In this document: in pieces, positions 11,281-23,944 of the stretch
Layout of the letters: each line of letters starts with the position of its first letter
Numbering within the stretch: the first letter of the stretch is position 1
Assembly (NCBI GenBank): GCA_025766275.1
Contig: JAFKAC010000023.1
Coordinates: forward strand, 496,001 to 560,000
Direction of reading: 5' to 3'
Origin: Lactarius indigo
Lineage: Eukaryota > Basidiomycota > Agaricomycetes > Russulales > Russulaceae
DNA length: 64,000 nucleotides
Translations under genes and position numbers: made by a program
Notes under the pieces: generated by a model
What the model saw: the letters and a program-made list of their open reading frames with translations, nothing else
What the model was told of the DNA's origin: nothing
Database searches by the model: none

Positions 11281-12050
11281 TGGTGCCCTAGCCACTCCAC
11301 TTGGCTGGTCACTGTCTTCCTAGGAGGACATACCAGGCTAAGGTCTGTCTGGGGCCTTACCAGCCTTGCCCAAGGCAGAGAGCAGTGGGGCGCCACTTGT
11401 CTCTGCTTAGGAACCTCCTGTGTATGTACTGCCCAGTAGTCCTACTTTCACCCCTACTGTTTTCCTAGCCCCTGCGCTATGCGCAAGGAGACTGGGTCTG
11501 GTAGCCCCTTAACTTCAAAATATCCAGGTGTGCATGGCCCACTGGGCTGTGTATTGTGGAGCTTAGCGCCAGCTGTCTCTGGTGCTCCACACTGGGCGCA
11601 GGATCTCCTCACCATGGGAGTGTAAAACCTGGTTCAGGCTCTGGGGGGTGTTCACCATTATGGTGTTCTGCAACCAGATACCTGCCTTGTAGCGGCAATG
11701 GGAAAGGATTCAGTAAAGCCACTTGTGGCGATGAGGCAACCAACAGGCTGAGGAGGCTGAGGTAGACAGCCTTGGGCTCTGAAAGCACTCCCTTCACCTT
11801 CCCCCTGACGCAAACCATTTGAGCTGTGTCTTAGACACATCCTGGCTGGCAGCTAGCTCATGGTATGGCAAAGGGACACTCTCAACCTGGGCTTAGCCCT
11901 TGTATCACTGGCATACTATCAGGAGGCAGGACGTGTTAGCGTTCTGGCCTTACAGAATCACAGACAGGAGTGGTACCCCCTCTATCTTTATATCTTGCAA
12001 CTATGAAGCACTGTCGCTGACTGCTCCTCAGTGATAGATAAATCATCCCA

Positions 12051-12371
12051 ATGTCTGGCTCTTCATCTACCCCTGCTGCCGGTGCTGGTGCTCCTCACAG
12101 CCCCACTGGTGGCTCTTCAGCACTCCCAGCTGTCTCTGGATCCACACCATCCATGCGCGTATCTGCTGCGTATGGCACAACATTTGGCATGCCCTCTGGC
12201 ATCCACCTTGAACAATTCGATGGCACTGGCTGGAACGAATGGTCCGGAACCATTGAGGCTATCCTCACGCTGCATGAAGCCAAGGATGTGTTCACTATGG
12301 ACACACCCCCATCTGGTGTCACAGCCAATGAGTGGGACTCAGTCCAGCGTCGTTCCAAGGCGTACCTCCAC
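12051..12371 (+). pseudogene. 5' part of Copia gag, interrupted
   Basis: The start at 12051 opens the Copia gag: a Ser/Ala/Pro-rich N-terminus, then HLEQFDGTGWNEWSGTIEA and QRRSKAYLH. The frame breaks at the KDZ insertion after 12371; read-through gives only a few transposon-coded residues and a stop. The 107 codons here join in frame with the continuation at 26709 when the transposon and one 9-bp target copy are removed. Confidence 0.9.
12363..12371. repeat. 9-bp target-site duplication of the KDZ transposon (left copy)
   Basis: TACCTCCAC lies left of the insertion and again at 26700-26708. Joining the two flanks over one copy restores the gag frame (AYLHLYLKPDVYSL), which supports the duplication independently. 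KDZ/Zisupton elements are known for duplications of about 8-9 bp. Confidence 0.8.
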
Positions 12372-12610
12372 ATAATGATCAGCAGTGGCTTATGTAATTG
12401 ATACCCCCAGCCGACGGTGAGAATCTTCTGTGATTCATACTCAGCCGGCGCCGGCTGATGTCGGAGAATCTGACGTAATTGATAGTCCAACCAGCACCGG
12501 CTGGAAGTGGGGTGTCCGCTTTTTGATTATTAGCACACACAAGTCGAAACATGCCTCATAGTAACACATATTAGTGACAGGAAGTACAGGGAATATGGAT
12601 ATACAAGGGA
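12372..12610 (+). repeat. Left terminal inverted repeat of the KDZ element
   Basis: From GTGGCTTATGTAATTGATA to about 12610 the sequence matches the reverse complement of 26460-26699 with few differences; weaker similarity continues to about 12780. It contains the perfect palindrome CAGCCGGCGCCGGCTG (12442-12457) and ends its strongest part with GGGGTGTCCGCTTTTTGATT. The outermost 15-20 bases match less well. Confidence 0.9.
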
Positions 12611-13607
12611 CGACAAAAGGAACTCAGTGAATGGATGTGGGGGTATGCTTTTATGGTCTGTTGATTGTGAAACAAGTCAATAAGATGTTTAGAGAGTTTG
12701 GATGAAATTGTAATAAGTCCTTACTACTCCAGGAGTTGGAATCAGTGGTCGTGATCATTATTTGATTGAGGGTAATATTCACATAGAATGAATAGATATA
12801 GAAAGGCTATACAAATGTGAAGGGGTTGGAAGATACCATCCCTCATGAATGGACATGACTCGGTGCCTAACCAGCTAATATACCCAAGAATACACCTTGC
12901 ATTGGCTGGTATCCATATGTGTCCAGTGGATCTATGATTGTAGCAGAGTCGGACACTCCGTCAATGTCACCATATACATACTTCTATCCATCTGAATATA
13001 TTAACATAAGAGTATGGATATCCTGCAAAGAACTGATATCTATCCATATGTAAAATAATGGGAATGCATGTGTTAGAACAAGTGGATTGATTTAACTTTA
13101 CAATAGGGTCTTTCAAAGTTCCCTTGTTTTGGTCCCTTATTAAACCCATTAAAACACCCATTAAGCCTGTTTTTGGTGTAAATTGGATGATAATGTGAAA
13201 TTTAATAAAACAAAAATGGACCAATAATGCCCAACTTTGAAACCCCCCCCCAAAAAAAAGTCAATAATGAGACAATAATGAATTAATTTTGTGCCTTGGA
13301 GCCCCCGGCAACATTTTGGCGGGGTAAATCTTTTTCAATCTCCACTAGACCAAATTATTAGTTCCGCTTCGGAGTTCATAAAACGTAATCATATTTGCTG
13401 TCCTCATAAAAAGAAATCTAACTCCGATTTTTTAGCAGCCCCCCTTAATGAAATAGAAATAATGGCATTTTGTAAAAAGGAGCCCCTCCCATCCTTAAAA
13501 AATCACATTATTGGTCTCATTTTTGATATCATTTTCCAAATTAATGGCTTGCAAAATGAGATCATAATGGTTAGGTAATGAGATGAATAAGGGAACTTTG
13601 AAAGACC

Positions 13608-16600
13608 CTAATGCTTTAATGGAGCATCTGTGATTGGGGTGAGGGCCTTAACTGAGCTTCTGGAGAGTTCTTCCCATGCATGCATCTGATATGATGCATA
13701 TGCTTGGTGCCCCTTAAGCGAATCCTGTGCAGCAATGGTCATGAGCTTCTTCCACATCTTTGCCTTGGCATGGAAGTATGCAGGGACCCATTCAGCTTCA
13801 TTATGGATGCTGTGCTGCTCCTCCAACCATCGTTCAAACTGTGCCCTTGCACGGAGCCAATGAACCCTTTCAACTGTTAAATAATTGAGTCCATCAATAT
13901 AAGCACTGATGAATATGAGAACCTACAATCATCCATCCATGTTCCATCATCTTCAACAGTGTGGCCAAACCCCCAGATCCAGGATGTTTGCTTGTTACGC
14001 TGTCCTATTGGCTCTGATCCAAGAACCAAGGTTGCTACATGGAAGTCCTCTGCACGTAATCTTGGAAGGTCCTGTAGATTCATTGATGCCTGTCGGAGAC
14101 TCTGGTATGCATCACGTGCCATGCTGTATATGCGTGCATGCTCATGGACAGTAGTATCAACACTGTGTATGGCATTCCAAGCACAGGTCTTTGTCTGCTG
14201 TGTGTTAGCAGGTCTAACCTGAGTGTGGAACAGAGCTGACTTGAATCCAAGGGCAAGGCGGATCCTGTGAATGGAATCACTGGCTTGTGCATGGCGTAGC
14301 TGTACCTCCTTCCTGGCAAGAGATTGGGCTCCATGCTTGACACACCATTCCCATCCAAGGGATGAGGGAAGAAGAATGGGAAGATCTTCTGGATTGATGC
14401 CATCCATCCCAGATCCATCCAATGCCTGATGAGTGTGATGATGGAAATCATGACCTGAATGATTGTCATCTGTATTATCAGGAGGTCCGAGATCATCCAC
14501 ATGGTTGTACTCTTCATAATTACCCAATGATGATATTGGGGAATCATCTGTGAGTTTCTGTTGGAGGAGGAAAGAATCTCCCTGATGCTCAAATATGTCA
14601 ATGAGCTTCTGGAGGCGACTCCGCTTATTTTCAATGACTTGGACCTCCTCTGTGTTGATCTTTGGACCATATGCCCGTAGTTGATATCTGATGGCCAGTC
14701 TTCACAGGATGTCAGCCAACAGTCACATATACCATTGAAGGGACCAACTGTAGCTCCTGAATCTTTATCCCACAAGAAATCCAAGATGTTTGCCCATGAG
14801 TAGTAATATCTCTACTTTCCTCTGAAATCAGTTGTTGCTGGATTTCTGCATGAGAGGGAGCTAATGATATTCATCAGTGTAGAATAGATTGGTTTATTGG
14901 GTAACAATACCTTTGGATGATGCTGTATCATATATGTCCATCAAAGTAGGGTCTTCATGCCTGTTAGATTGAGCATGGTTCTCTGCCTCAAGCCATCGCT
15001 TGGTCTTCTTCCTGAAGCGTGCATTGAGTGTATTGAATGTCTCAGCACTGAGATCTATTCCAGTTTCCATGCGCTTCCACCGCTTCAGAAGTGATGGAAC
15101 TGGAACATGGATTATTATATTAGAATGTAGCATGGATATGGATGTGACAGACCAATGTGGACCATCTTCTTCCAATTGGAATGGTTCATGTGTGCATCCA
15201 AGACCTCCTGGCGATGTGCCAGGGACATCCCACGGATACTCCGTGAGATATTATTGAGTGGTGCCCACAATGTCTCAATGATCTTCCCATCCACCTGCTT
15301 CGCTCCAGGAATATAGCTTGGTGAAAAGCGGGGTAAGCATGAATCTTGATGGCCATGAATATGAAAGAGGCCAATCCCAGTCCGAAGTTGTAAAGAGCTA
15401 GACAGAGATAACTCTGGGCTCTTTTCCACCCTTTCCCTGAAGTGGACACCATATTGGCACATGATGTCATACATAACCAGGGCCACAGGGATGTCCTCCA
15501 TGTTGTAGGAGAGGGCCTTGCAAAGGCTATAGTCCATATTTATTTGCCTAGTATAAGAGCGATGTCATATCCACACCTAGAGTCTTTAAACATTGGACAT
15601 ACCTCTCTCCCTTCTGGAAGTCAACTACAGATGTAGGGACAAAGAATCCATGACAGCATGCGGTTGCCCCGATGCCTGTAACATCAAGGTGTGGACGACT
15701 TGAATTGGCTTGTTCAATGGCCCTATATGTGTTACATGTGCTGGGCTATGAGAATATAAGACAACAGTCACTGTCAATAGTATCTGACATACCTGGGAAA
15801 TCTCTTGCCCACTATGCAGGTGAGCCTTATATGAATTGGGATTTGCCATGAAGGCCATCCCTGCCGACAGCGGAACGTCCGCTTCCCCAGTTCTGCATCT
15901 CATATGCTCTGCTGAGAAGTTACCATCCATTATAAATGTTCGGATGAGCTGATTCCTTTGAGCAAGTCAACAATGGGATATTTGACATGTTTAATGAATG
16001 CATACGGTTCATCATTATATCTGTCCTTCCAATCATCAGGTAGATTGATACCTGGCTGTGGACAGGCTGGACAGAATATGGCCATGGATCCATCATTAGC
16101 GGGGTCCCCGACTTGGAGATGTCCCAGACCATTCTGAATCCTATTCCTTAAATCTCGCCATTGCCTGGATGCTCTCAAGAGCTGTTTGTAGAGATTCTGT
16201 AAATGTTTATCAGTGATACAGTATGTGGTGCTGGGATGGCATTGTAACATACTGGGACATGGTCAGGGAACATCCGATTGGTGATGCTCTGAAGCTTAGA
16301 GTAGTACTGTTGTGCAGTTGTCTTGCACTCCAGGTTGTCAGCCAAGAAGTCATCCAGAACTGAGAAGGTAAATGCAGTCTCAATCTGCTTGAAGGTTGAA
16401 GGAAATATTCCAGCTTGGAGTAGTTGCTCATCATCGGCACCAGCATTGGGGCATATGCAGAAGAGTACATCCATATCAAAGACACCTGTCTGATTGACAA
16501 TTGTGATCAGTGGATTGCCTGACTTTGCGGTCCGTGTGCATCTTGTGTTTCCCTCAGAGGGATCCAACACATCCCCAGGAAAGTCATACAATGTGTCTGA

Positions 16601-17451
16601 AATCCCATGCATATCCTCAAGAGCTTGCAAAGGAGGTTGCGGGCCTCCCAAGGAATGGGCCTGCTCCTCCTCAACAGATATTAGTGATGTAGACCGAGTG
16701 TGTCGGGACCTCTGCCTGCTTGTCTGTGGCTCTTTAGCTGCTTGAACTCCCTGGGTATAGATAAGTGCATATGACATTTCATAGGACTGATGTATTCATA
16801 CCTCTACTGTAAGTGGGCATGGCTTTCCATCATGACCCAAACAGAGCTTAAATCCAATTGATATTAATGATATTGGTGCAAAGTGTGTGCCAGTCCAGCG
16901 GGACATCCGATGGAATGGGGATCTTGTATGTATTTGAAGGCAACATTCCTTGCAAAAGTAGTTACCTCCAACACAGTCGGAACACTTGATCTGCATTGAC
17001 ATGGTGCACATGGAGCATTTTGGGGCCCTTGTCAAACCCTCCATCTCTAGTAACAGGTGAAGATATCTGCTCCGGATGTCTATCCATTGGCCCATATGTG
17101 TCCGCAATGGTGTCTGTAAATGATCAGTATTTGATGGATGATGAAGGGTATTGTGTCGCATACATGTGGTTGGGGTTGTGTGTCATCAAGTTGAAGGTCT
17201 TGCATGTCAGCTTCATATGGTTCTATGGGTTGAAGGGTATGTGACTCCTGAACCCCCTGCATTTGTTGCTTGGATGACTGCTCCTCAACTATTGTAGCTT
17301 GGTTTGAAGCCTGGCCTGACTTCTTCTGCTTTGAAGAATGGAATGGGACCTCCTTCACAGTGGTTCGGAGTCCCCGCTTAGACTTTGATGTTTTAGAGAC
17401 AACCTCAGAGACATCTCCCATAAGAATGGTAAAGGTGTTCTTGCGAGGCAT
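13608..17451 (-). CDS. KDZ transposase with CxC2 cysteine cluster
   Basis: The proposed start is MPRKNTF at 17451; the gene runs through several short introns to a stop at 13608. The N-terminal third has a Lys/Gln-rich tail and then the CxC2 cluster typical of KDZ transposases (about 17020-16800): CSMCTMSMQIKCSDC, CKECC, HRMSRWTGTHF, LGHDGKPCP. The catalytic part follows: CPACPQPGINLPDDW, MDGNFSAEH, MDYSLCKALSYNM, a DIMC motif, HIHGHQDSCLPRF and VDGKIIETLWAPLN, then REVLD-type LDAHM. The C-terminus has HWLRARAQFERW and EEQHSIHNEAEWVPAYFHAK, also usual in the family. The reactions are element excision and insertion in the nucleus. Family identity is strong; I did not verify that every exon junction keeps frame. 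Confidence 0.85.
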
Positions 17452-17660
17452 GATAGACAGTTTCAATGGAGTTAGGAGGATATGGATGATAGCAATTGGG
17501 ACAGCATCAATCCTTTCATGCATTAAATACATTTACAACACCTTGGATATTCTACACATTGGAATATTGGGCTCGCTGCACAATCATACACCTGAAGAAT
17601 GTGTACCCAATTCTAATCTGAAACTGTGGAGTGTATCTGATAGGAATACCATCATCTGTT

Positions 17661-18107
17661 CTATGTCATTTCGGGTGCTCCGAAACTACTGCTACCATTA
17701 TCAACACCTTCAGATCCTGATGCCATCTCTGATGCATGTGGGGAGTGACCTTGATACTGTCCATCTTGTGTTTCACTTGTCGTTTGTGACATATTGATTC
17801 CCTCTGTTTCACATAGTGCCCTTACCATAAGGGAGATATCCTTAAGATCCATGCACATCTCCTCTGTCTCCAATATGAGGTCTGCATGCTCCTGACCATG
17901 TCAGACATGTTAAATGGTTCCATATTATCGTGTACATACCATATGGTCATTGGGCAGACTTGCATGGTCCACATGGGCAGGGGAATGTGGTTCGATGGAG
18001 TCAGGTTTCAGGTTAATGGTTTCAGCATTAGAATCTGATCCATACATGTCATCTTCATCAAATGACATTGCATCGGAGGAAGAGCTATCAACTGGATCGG
18101 AAAACAT
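17661..18107 (-). CDS. Small acidic protein carried by the KDZ element
   Basis: Two exons (18107-17940 and 17891-17661) join by a GTATGT...GTCAG intron to give 132 residues in one frame. The first half is very acidic and Ser-rich (DPVDSSSSDAMSFDEDDMYG), the second has a short helix (EMCMDLKDISLMVRAL) and a Gly/Ser-rich tail. No domain was recognised. It lies just upstream of the transposase on the same strand, so it may be an accessory factor; that is inference. Confidence 0.5.
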
Positions 18108-18249
18108 GGTGGGTGGATGTTTGGAGTATGCTTGGGGAGTCCGCCTATCCCTCAAGTGGGTTTTCTGATTCTTATGGTGGGTTCCTGGGATAGTGGCAAT
18201 TAGTGAATATTCATGGAAGTACCTGAAATGGAGGGCATACATTTTACTT

Positions 18250-19128
18250 TGGATGTGGATGGCTGCATGGTGTATAATGTAGTCTAGCTGTTACACGGTA
18301 TAAATATCCCCTAATTGAACTATCATGTGTGGAACACAGTTACATGTTTGCCTCATATGTAGGAGCATTGTGTATGCCATCTAGTATCATGCCGGACTCC
18401 CCATCTAATCGCACAACTATCTCCCATACGTGTTTCGCGAATCCCTGTAGCATTACATCTAATACAGGTATCACAATACCCACCAAACCACATACGGATA
18501 TCCCATGCATTACGGCGGGGTCCCCGCCACACTGTACGCATATATGTAACAAATATATTTGATTGTTTGATGCAGATGTCACATAGACCTTCAGATATAC
18601 CACAAGGAAATAACAAACATATTGAAGCAGGGGTTCTGGACTGTTGCATATGTAAAACATGTTTTATGTGTACCAGGTAGCAATTGTAATACAGTCCCAC
18701 ACAACGCTTCAATCAGCATATCCAATTGAGTGGACCTCCCGACACATCACATGACACCTTCCCATCATACATTGATACAGGGACCCCAAACTGTTGCATA
18801 TGGAAAACGTAAATCTAGATACAGTCCCACATGACACGTCATCAGGTATATCTGATGCATCAGGTATCCCCCAATACCACATGACGCTCTCCTATTCATA
18901 GAAGCGGGGACCCCAACACATCACACATATCACGCCTGCTTCAAATACAAGTCATCATATATTCGAAATGAAGGCCCCTTAGTCACTGGATCACATGGTG
19001 ATTATTACGTTGATATGGTCACATGCAAACAGTCCTGACACATCATATATTTCGACCCTCAATGGGCCGGACCTCCCGAACATGCGTTTACAGAATAGTA
19101 TACATCATTTAAATCGAAACACTCCATT
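18250..19128. other. Non-coding interval rich in CGG-N5-CCG type palindromes
   Basis: No gene was recognised. The interval holds exact palindromes at 18516-18526 and 19068-19078 and one-mismatch copies at 18393-18403, 18731-18741 and 18905-18915, interspersed with repeated phrases such as CATATGTAAAAC and TCCCACA(C/T)GACAC. Confidence 0.5.
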
Positions 19129-20264
19129 CTAAGCCACAGGACCAGCCGATGATGACCCACCAGATATTCCAGATGGGGTCAGACGTCCCCCTGAGGCAAT
19201 GCTCTCCCCTGTAATGTGGATGAGCCTGTGTTTCCGATTCAGATGATATAAGTGCTTACCTGATGGTTGGCAAGAGCGGCTTGGGGGTGCACTTGAAAGG
19301 GAAGAAGGAGGCCGAATGTCAGAGAGAGTGAGGCCAGACATATGTGCTCCAACTGATGAGGTCGACTGGACACCAGGGGATACTGAGCGACGATTGGTGG
19401 GGGGCATCCCGACACCAGGAATTGATGTCGATTTGATACCCTGGTGAGACAGGAGTTTCCCAACCATAAGCCGTGTGTCATGCGAATCCTGGCGTGTGTT
19501 TACAACCTCAAATAGCACACGGTCTACTGTCTGAGTGACATCACCAAGTTTCAATGTCAATGACTCCACTTTGCACTCCAGTGCATCAACGCGGGAGTCC
19601 CCGAAGCTTCCTACTAGGTGTGTGATGCATGTGGGTTTCGTTTATGCTTGCAGAAAACAGGTGGGACGTACCCGGGGACCCTGCTCCCATCGATGGTGTT
19701 GATCTGGCCTCCATTGCATGATGCAGCGGGATGGCCCACGTCGCAGGGGGTTCACATGGCTTGTGCCTCTGCGCACACTTCACACATGCGATTGACCGCT
19801 TATTGGCCTGGGCTTTGCATTCAGCATCCCCAAAATGGATGCAGGGGCCACAGTGGTCCTACAAGTAGTGCACATATACATCAGATCGTTATTTGGATGC
19901 AGGAGGATGGAATAAGAATACTTACATTCCCATAGGCAACAATATCACCAGCATCCGTACGCTGACATTGTGTGGGTCAAGGGGGAGATGCCTGCTCCAC
20001 TTCGACACATGGAACGGGGGGGTTCTGATGTGGGACCGTTTCGGATGCTTCTCCCGGGTTGCCCGGTGAATTGCGTTTCGTTCCTCGCAGCGCATATGGA
20101 GCAGTGTGGCGTTTGGATGGAGCATCGGCCGGGCGGTCCTCCGAACGTGTCTGTATGGCACGTGCCTTTACTGTGCCTCGTGTATTGTGTACGGGTGGGG
20201 GGGTGGCCGGGGGGTCCGGGGGTTCCGGGGGGTCCGTGGAGGCGGAAGGAGGGGCAAGTGTCAA
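19129..20264 (-). pseudogene. KDZ-borne Cys-cluster and coiled-coil protein with an in-frame stop
   Basis: Reading right to left: a Pro-rich segment (DPPEPPDPPATPPP), a basic segment, then RTDAGDIVAYGN, an intron, a cysteine cluster (HCGPCIHFGDAECK then ACVKCAQRHKPCEPP), an intron, and a C-terminal part with a coiled coil (LECKVESLTLKLGDVTQTVD) ending at 19129. The Cys pattern resembles small zinc-binding clusters in proteins carried by basidiomycete transposons. A TGA at 19977-19979 interrupts the frame before RTDAG and would be CGA before a C-to-T change. No ATG is visible in frame at the 5' end; the LTR-like block starts about 100 bp upstream and may have displaced it. DNA binding is a reasonable guess, not shown. 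Confidence 0.5.
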
Positions 20265-20364
20265 TTGTTACGGTTCCGCCCTCACGACCTTGGCAAACAG
20301 CAATACGACGGACGCAATCACGTGAAGAAAAGGAGGACGAAGAAGAAAAGGCTGAGATAAGCCG

Positions 20365-21085
20365 CAAACCAAGAGATAAGTGCCCCGGTCCGCAAGTTCA
20401 TTGGACCTTCTGCGATGATGCGCAGAATTGCAGGTTCCACCGGCCCGGATAAAAACAATATCAAGAACACCCGTCACGTGACCCCGGCATGTGACCTGGC
20501 TAGAATGCACCGGAAGAGTCCAGATGAGCTTGTGCCTGGCTGACTGATGTTTGGTACCTAGCTGACTGATACTGGCTGTGGATGACTCATAGACGATTAC
20601 ACTGTTACGATAAGGATGACTGATGCCTCGCACTGATTGGTTGACTGATTGTATGCTGACTGATGATTACACATTCCCGATGACACTCTTACTGTACGAT
20701 TACTCACCCTAGGATCGTTGTATTAGGGTTTCCGAGTCTGAACTTTACGATAGCTGGAGTATAAGTAGAGTAGCTTGTATCCCCTACTCTCCAGCTTGAG
20801 ATTCTGTGGAATTGTACTGGTTGTTCACCGTCTTCCCTCTATCTTTTGAGCTGTGGTTGGCTGTCTGCCACCTTTCCTTTGGGCTGTCTGCTCATTCTCC
20901 CCTCTCTTATCTGCCATTCTCTGCCTCTCAGTACTTCTGTCTGATAGAAGGCTGCTAGTATCCTTGTCGACTAGGGGACGCCTTGGCTGTATCTGCCTCC
21001 CCCGTAAGTTGGCTGACCATTTGGGGCAGTGTGTTCCCACAGAACCATCCAAGTCAGACACTACGCCCGTACAAGCGTAACACAA
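20365..21085 (+). repeat. Possible solo LTR or promoter-bearing insertion inside the KDZ element
   Basis: The block starts near AAGAGATAAGTGCCCCGG, which resembles the Copia LTR start, has repeated CTGACTGAT phrases (20530-20670), a TATA-like GTATAAGTAGAG at 20759-20770, a pyrimidine-rich stretch, and an AAGCGTAACA end. This is LTR-like in order, and the TATA region resembles that of the Copia LTRs. No target duplication or exact ends could be fixed, so it may instead be a native promoter region. Confidence 0.3.
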
Positions 21086-21155
21086 TCGTGAAGACGACGA
21101 CTGGGATGGGAGATTGTCAACTGTAGCTGTGCATGAGGATGTGAATAGGTATGAA

Positions 21156-21687
21156 TCAATACAATATATCTGACACACATTCTGAGGGCATCTGTGGTAT
21201 GGTGTTCTCTTCGAGCCACCACATCTTGCTCGGATGGAGGCCATCCAGATATGAGTTCAGATCAAGGGATGAGAGTTTGAGGTGCCAGTCCAGGTTCTCC
21301 GACGATACATATTCACAAAGCGTAGTAATGTATTCAGTCATTAGTATGAACCAATCAGGGTAGCGGTCCTCTATTGCAGCTGACTGCCACTCGGTCCCAA
21401 TGACCTGGATGATCGGATGGACACGGGGGGTCTTGGAATGTATCCCATAGCCCGCAAATATCGAATTAATGGTTCTCTGAATAGCATACCATTAGATACA
21501 TCGCATATGCATTGAGGATATTAAATCGACTCACCACTTCTTGGTTGATCTTTGTATCCATTATGTCCAGCTCCATTGGTGACAGACCAGTCTCCTCCAC
21601 ACGTTTCATGGCAGCCATGAACTTAGCTGCTATGGTGAGCAACTGAACTTCATGCTTTGTCAATTCGGATGGGCCTTTCCTAGCCAT
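21156..21687 (-). CDS. KDZ-borne 157-residue protein of unknown function
   Basis: Exon 1 (21687-21535) encodes MARKGPSELTKHEVQ and a helical segment ending KINQEV; a GTGAGT...TTCAG intron follows; exon 2 (21476-21156) encodes RTINSIFAGYGIHSKTPRVH to DILY and a stop. Both exons keep one frame. The protein has helix-rich character and Trp/Tyr-rich patches (PDWFILMTEYITTLCEY, KMWWLEE). I do not recognise a domain. Its placement inside the element suggests cargo. Confidence 0.6.
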
Positions 21688-21948
21688 TGAGCGTGGGGGT
21701 GTCTAATGTGAATGATAGCGAAGTCACAGATGGAAGCACCTCAGACGGAAGCACCTTGAAACGTTTGGGGGTCCCACTATTGATTATCGATCTCCTCTGG
21801 TATCTGGGAACCCCGAAATCCGATTTAGGAAATTTGGAAAACATATATCCAATTGATCCGATAATCAAGCAATGACTGTGGTGACTAGATATGATATATA
21901 TCTACGCAGGTGGCGAGCTCCAATATCCCACAGAGACCCCTTTCCAGT

Positions 21949-22898
21949 ATGTCTGATACCTCTCGTGGTTCGCATTCGCGATCTCGTGCAGCTGCGGGAA
22001 CCCCGCAGTCTCAGCAAGCATCACCAAAGCCTCAGTCTATGGGCCCTCCATCGAAACAGCGTTCTGAAGCATCCGGGGTGTCCACTGGCTTTGAATTCCT
22101 ATCCAAGGTACCGTCGCCTGTCGTACCTATTCCATCTGGGCCACATCTTTCGGATACCCCGCAGGTGCGTAACTGTATTTACATATTCGACAGCACTCTA
22201 ACAGTGTGTTGTATAGGATGATGGCAAGCGCAAGAAGAGGCGCACACCCTCTCCACCCAAAGACTTTATGGATCGCATCCCACTCTCACAACGTGTTATC
22301 CGTGAACCCACTGTGGTCGCTAAGCCTGTATCACCAGCACCTGAGATCATCTCTATTGATGATCAACCAAGTGACGCTCCAACTGCGGGTGCCCTGACAG
22401 GTTCCCCAACGTCAGCAGGACTTGCTCTGAGCGTATGTGATAATTACCCATCGTCTATAGCTTATCTGATGCATCATATAAAAGTCACAGATAGCTGATA
22501 CGATGGACGTCGATGATCCAGGGAGTTCTGTTCAGCGTGCAATCACCCCATCGCAGTCGGACACCCCGAAACGCAAGGTACATATATACAATTACATACG
22601 ACTATTCTATTAATCTGTACAAATGGTTAAGGCCGCCAGGAGGTCCGCCCCTCGTGCACGAACTGGGGGGATACCCCCATCCACCCGTACAATCAAGCAT
22701 CGAATGGGCATCACCATCCCTGCGTCTCCCCTCCCTGAGGACCTCGGAAACGTCGAGTCCAGGATTGAGAGATGCAAGCTGACACTTGCTGATGTGTGGG
22801 ATGAGCTCACAGAGCTGCGGGGTCGAGTTCAAGCAATCAATGACTCAATCCTGAAGACTTTGATTGATCTGGAGAATATGGCGAAATACTTGGAGTAA
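21949..22898 (+). CDS. KDZ-borne nuclear-type protein with C-terminal coiled coil
   Basis: Four exons with clean GT-AG introns encode a Ser/Pro/Gln-rich N-terminus (MSDTSRGSHSRSRAAAG), a basic cluster KRKKRRTPSPP that looks like a nuclear localisation signal, a disordered middle, and a C-terminal coiled coil (RIERCKLTLADVWDELTELR then VQAINDSILKTLIDLENMAK). The last intron lies at KRK-AARRS. Four CGG-N5-CCG type sites fall within it: exact copies at 21995-22005, 22151-22161 and 22558-22568 and a near copy at 22074-22084. The function is unknown. Confidence 0.65.
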
Positions 22899-23944
22899 GG
22901 ACTGTAACTATGTAGCACATGTATTGTGATCGTCTTGCATGTGTCGGTAACAATATCACGCATTGAGATCATGTTTCGGTACCATTTTGGTACCAATTTG
23001 GTACCATGTCGGAGTGTCCGCAACCATTAAATACATCAGTTATGTAATGTGTCTGACATGCGGACTTCCCACATCCCTTTGTTCATATTTACCTTTGATA
23101 TTTACCTTTGTCTCTTAAGATGACGTGATATGTACATGTCGGGAGGTCCGGCGTATCAGATACGCTTGATGACATATTAGTTCAGACCATGTCAAAACCC
23201 TACTTGCCGCATGAATCACTAGGAACTATCTACGATGTCCATATCAAACGCGTGCCACAGATGGGATGTTTCAGATCCCCAGTTTGATGTATGGATGTAT
23301 GGGAGAATGCCACGTGATATGTCAGGTGGCCCAACACACCTGAAATATCGATGACATGCTGTGCAGGACCAAATCTGATACGTACAATGTGTCGGGGTCC
23401 CCGATGCAACAGGTGAGACATCGTCATATGATGTACTATGTGAGCAGGAGGCACAATCTCCTTGCACAAGCATGTCTAGCCAAATATGAAATATATGTGA
23501 AGCCATGCATCATATTCACACCCCCTCCTTGATGTATAGGCTCAGTACCATTTCTCATTGATATACATCCTATTCTCCATGTAGATAGCTGTCACGATTC
23601 ATCAAAAGCGGGAGGTCCGCTCCTGAGGTACAAGCATATCTAGCCCATGCGTGAAACATATGTGAAACCATAATTCATGTCCATATTTCCCATCCATGTC
23701 ATGTGGCACCTCTCACCCAGATCCGTATTCAAACCCATTGAAACCTGTTATATTATCTTACCACATATATTAACCTATGTGTCCCTGTTTTACCCTCAGT
23801 ATATCCCGATTGCCAGTGTCCATATTTTGTTTTCTGATCCAACACAACCAAACTACTGTCATGTATTTAAACTACTTCATGCTCAATATATCTATCCACA
23901 CACACCGTATCCATATCCTCTGATCACCTTTGATTAATATCCCC
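22899..23944. other. Non-coding interval with exact CGG-N5-CCG palindromes
   Basis: No gene was recognised. Four exact copies lie at 23010-23020, 23140-23150, 23393-23403 and 23609-23619, plus a near copy at 23060-23070. The surroundings are AT-rich, so the motif stands out. Confidence 0.55.

Noticed and set aside
12095..12490. 131-residue minus-strand frame across the left TIR
   Set aside because: It is the antisense of gag joined to the TIR peptide; it exists only because the TIR is open, as noted for the right side.
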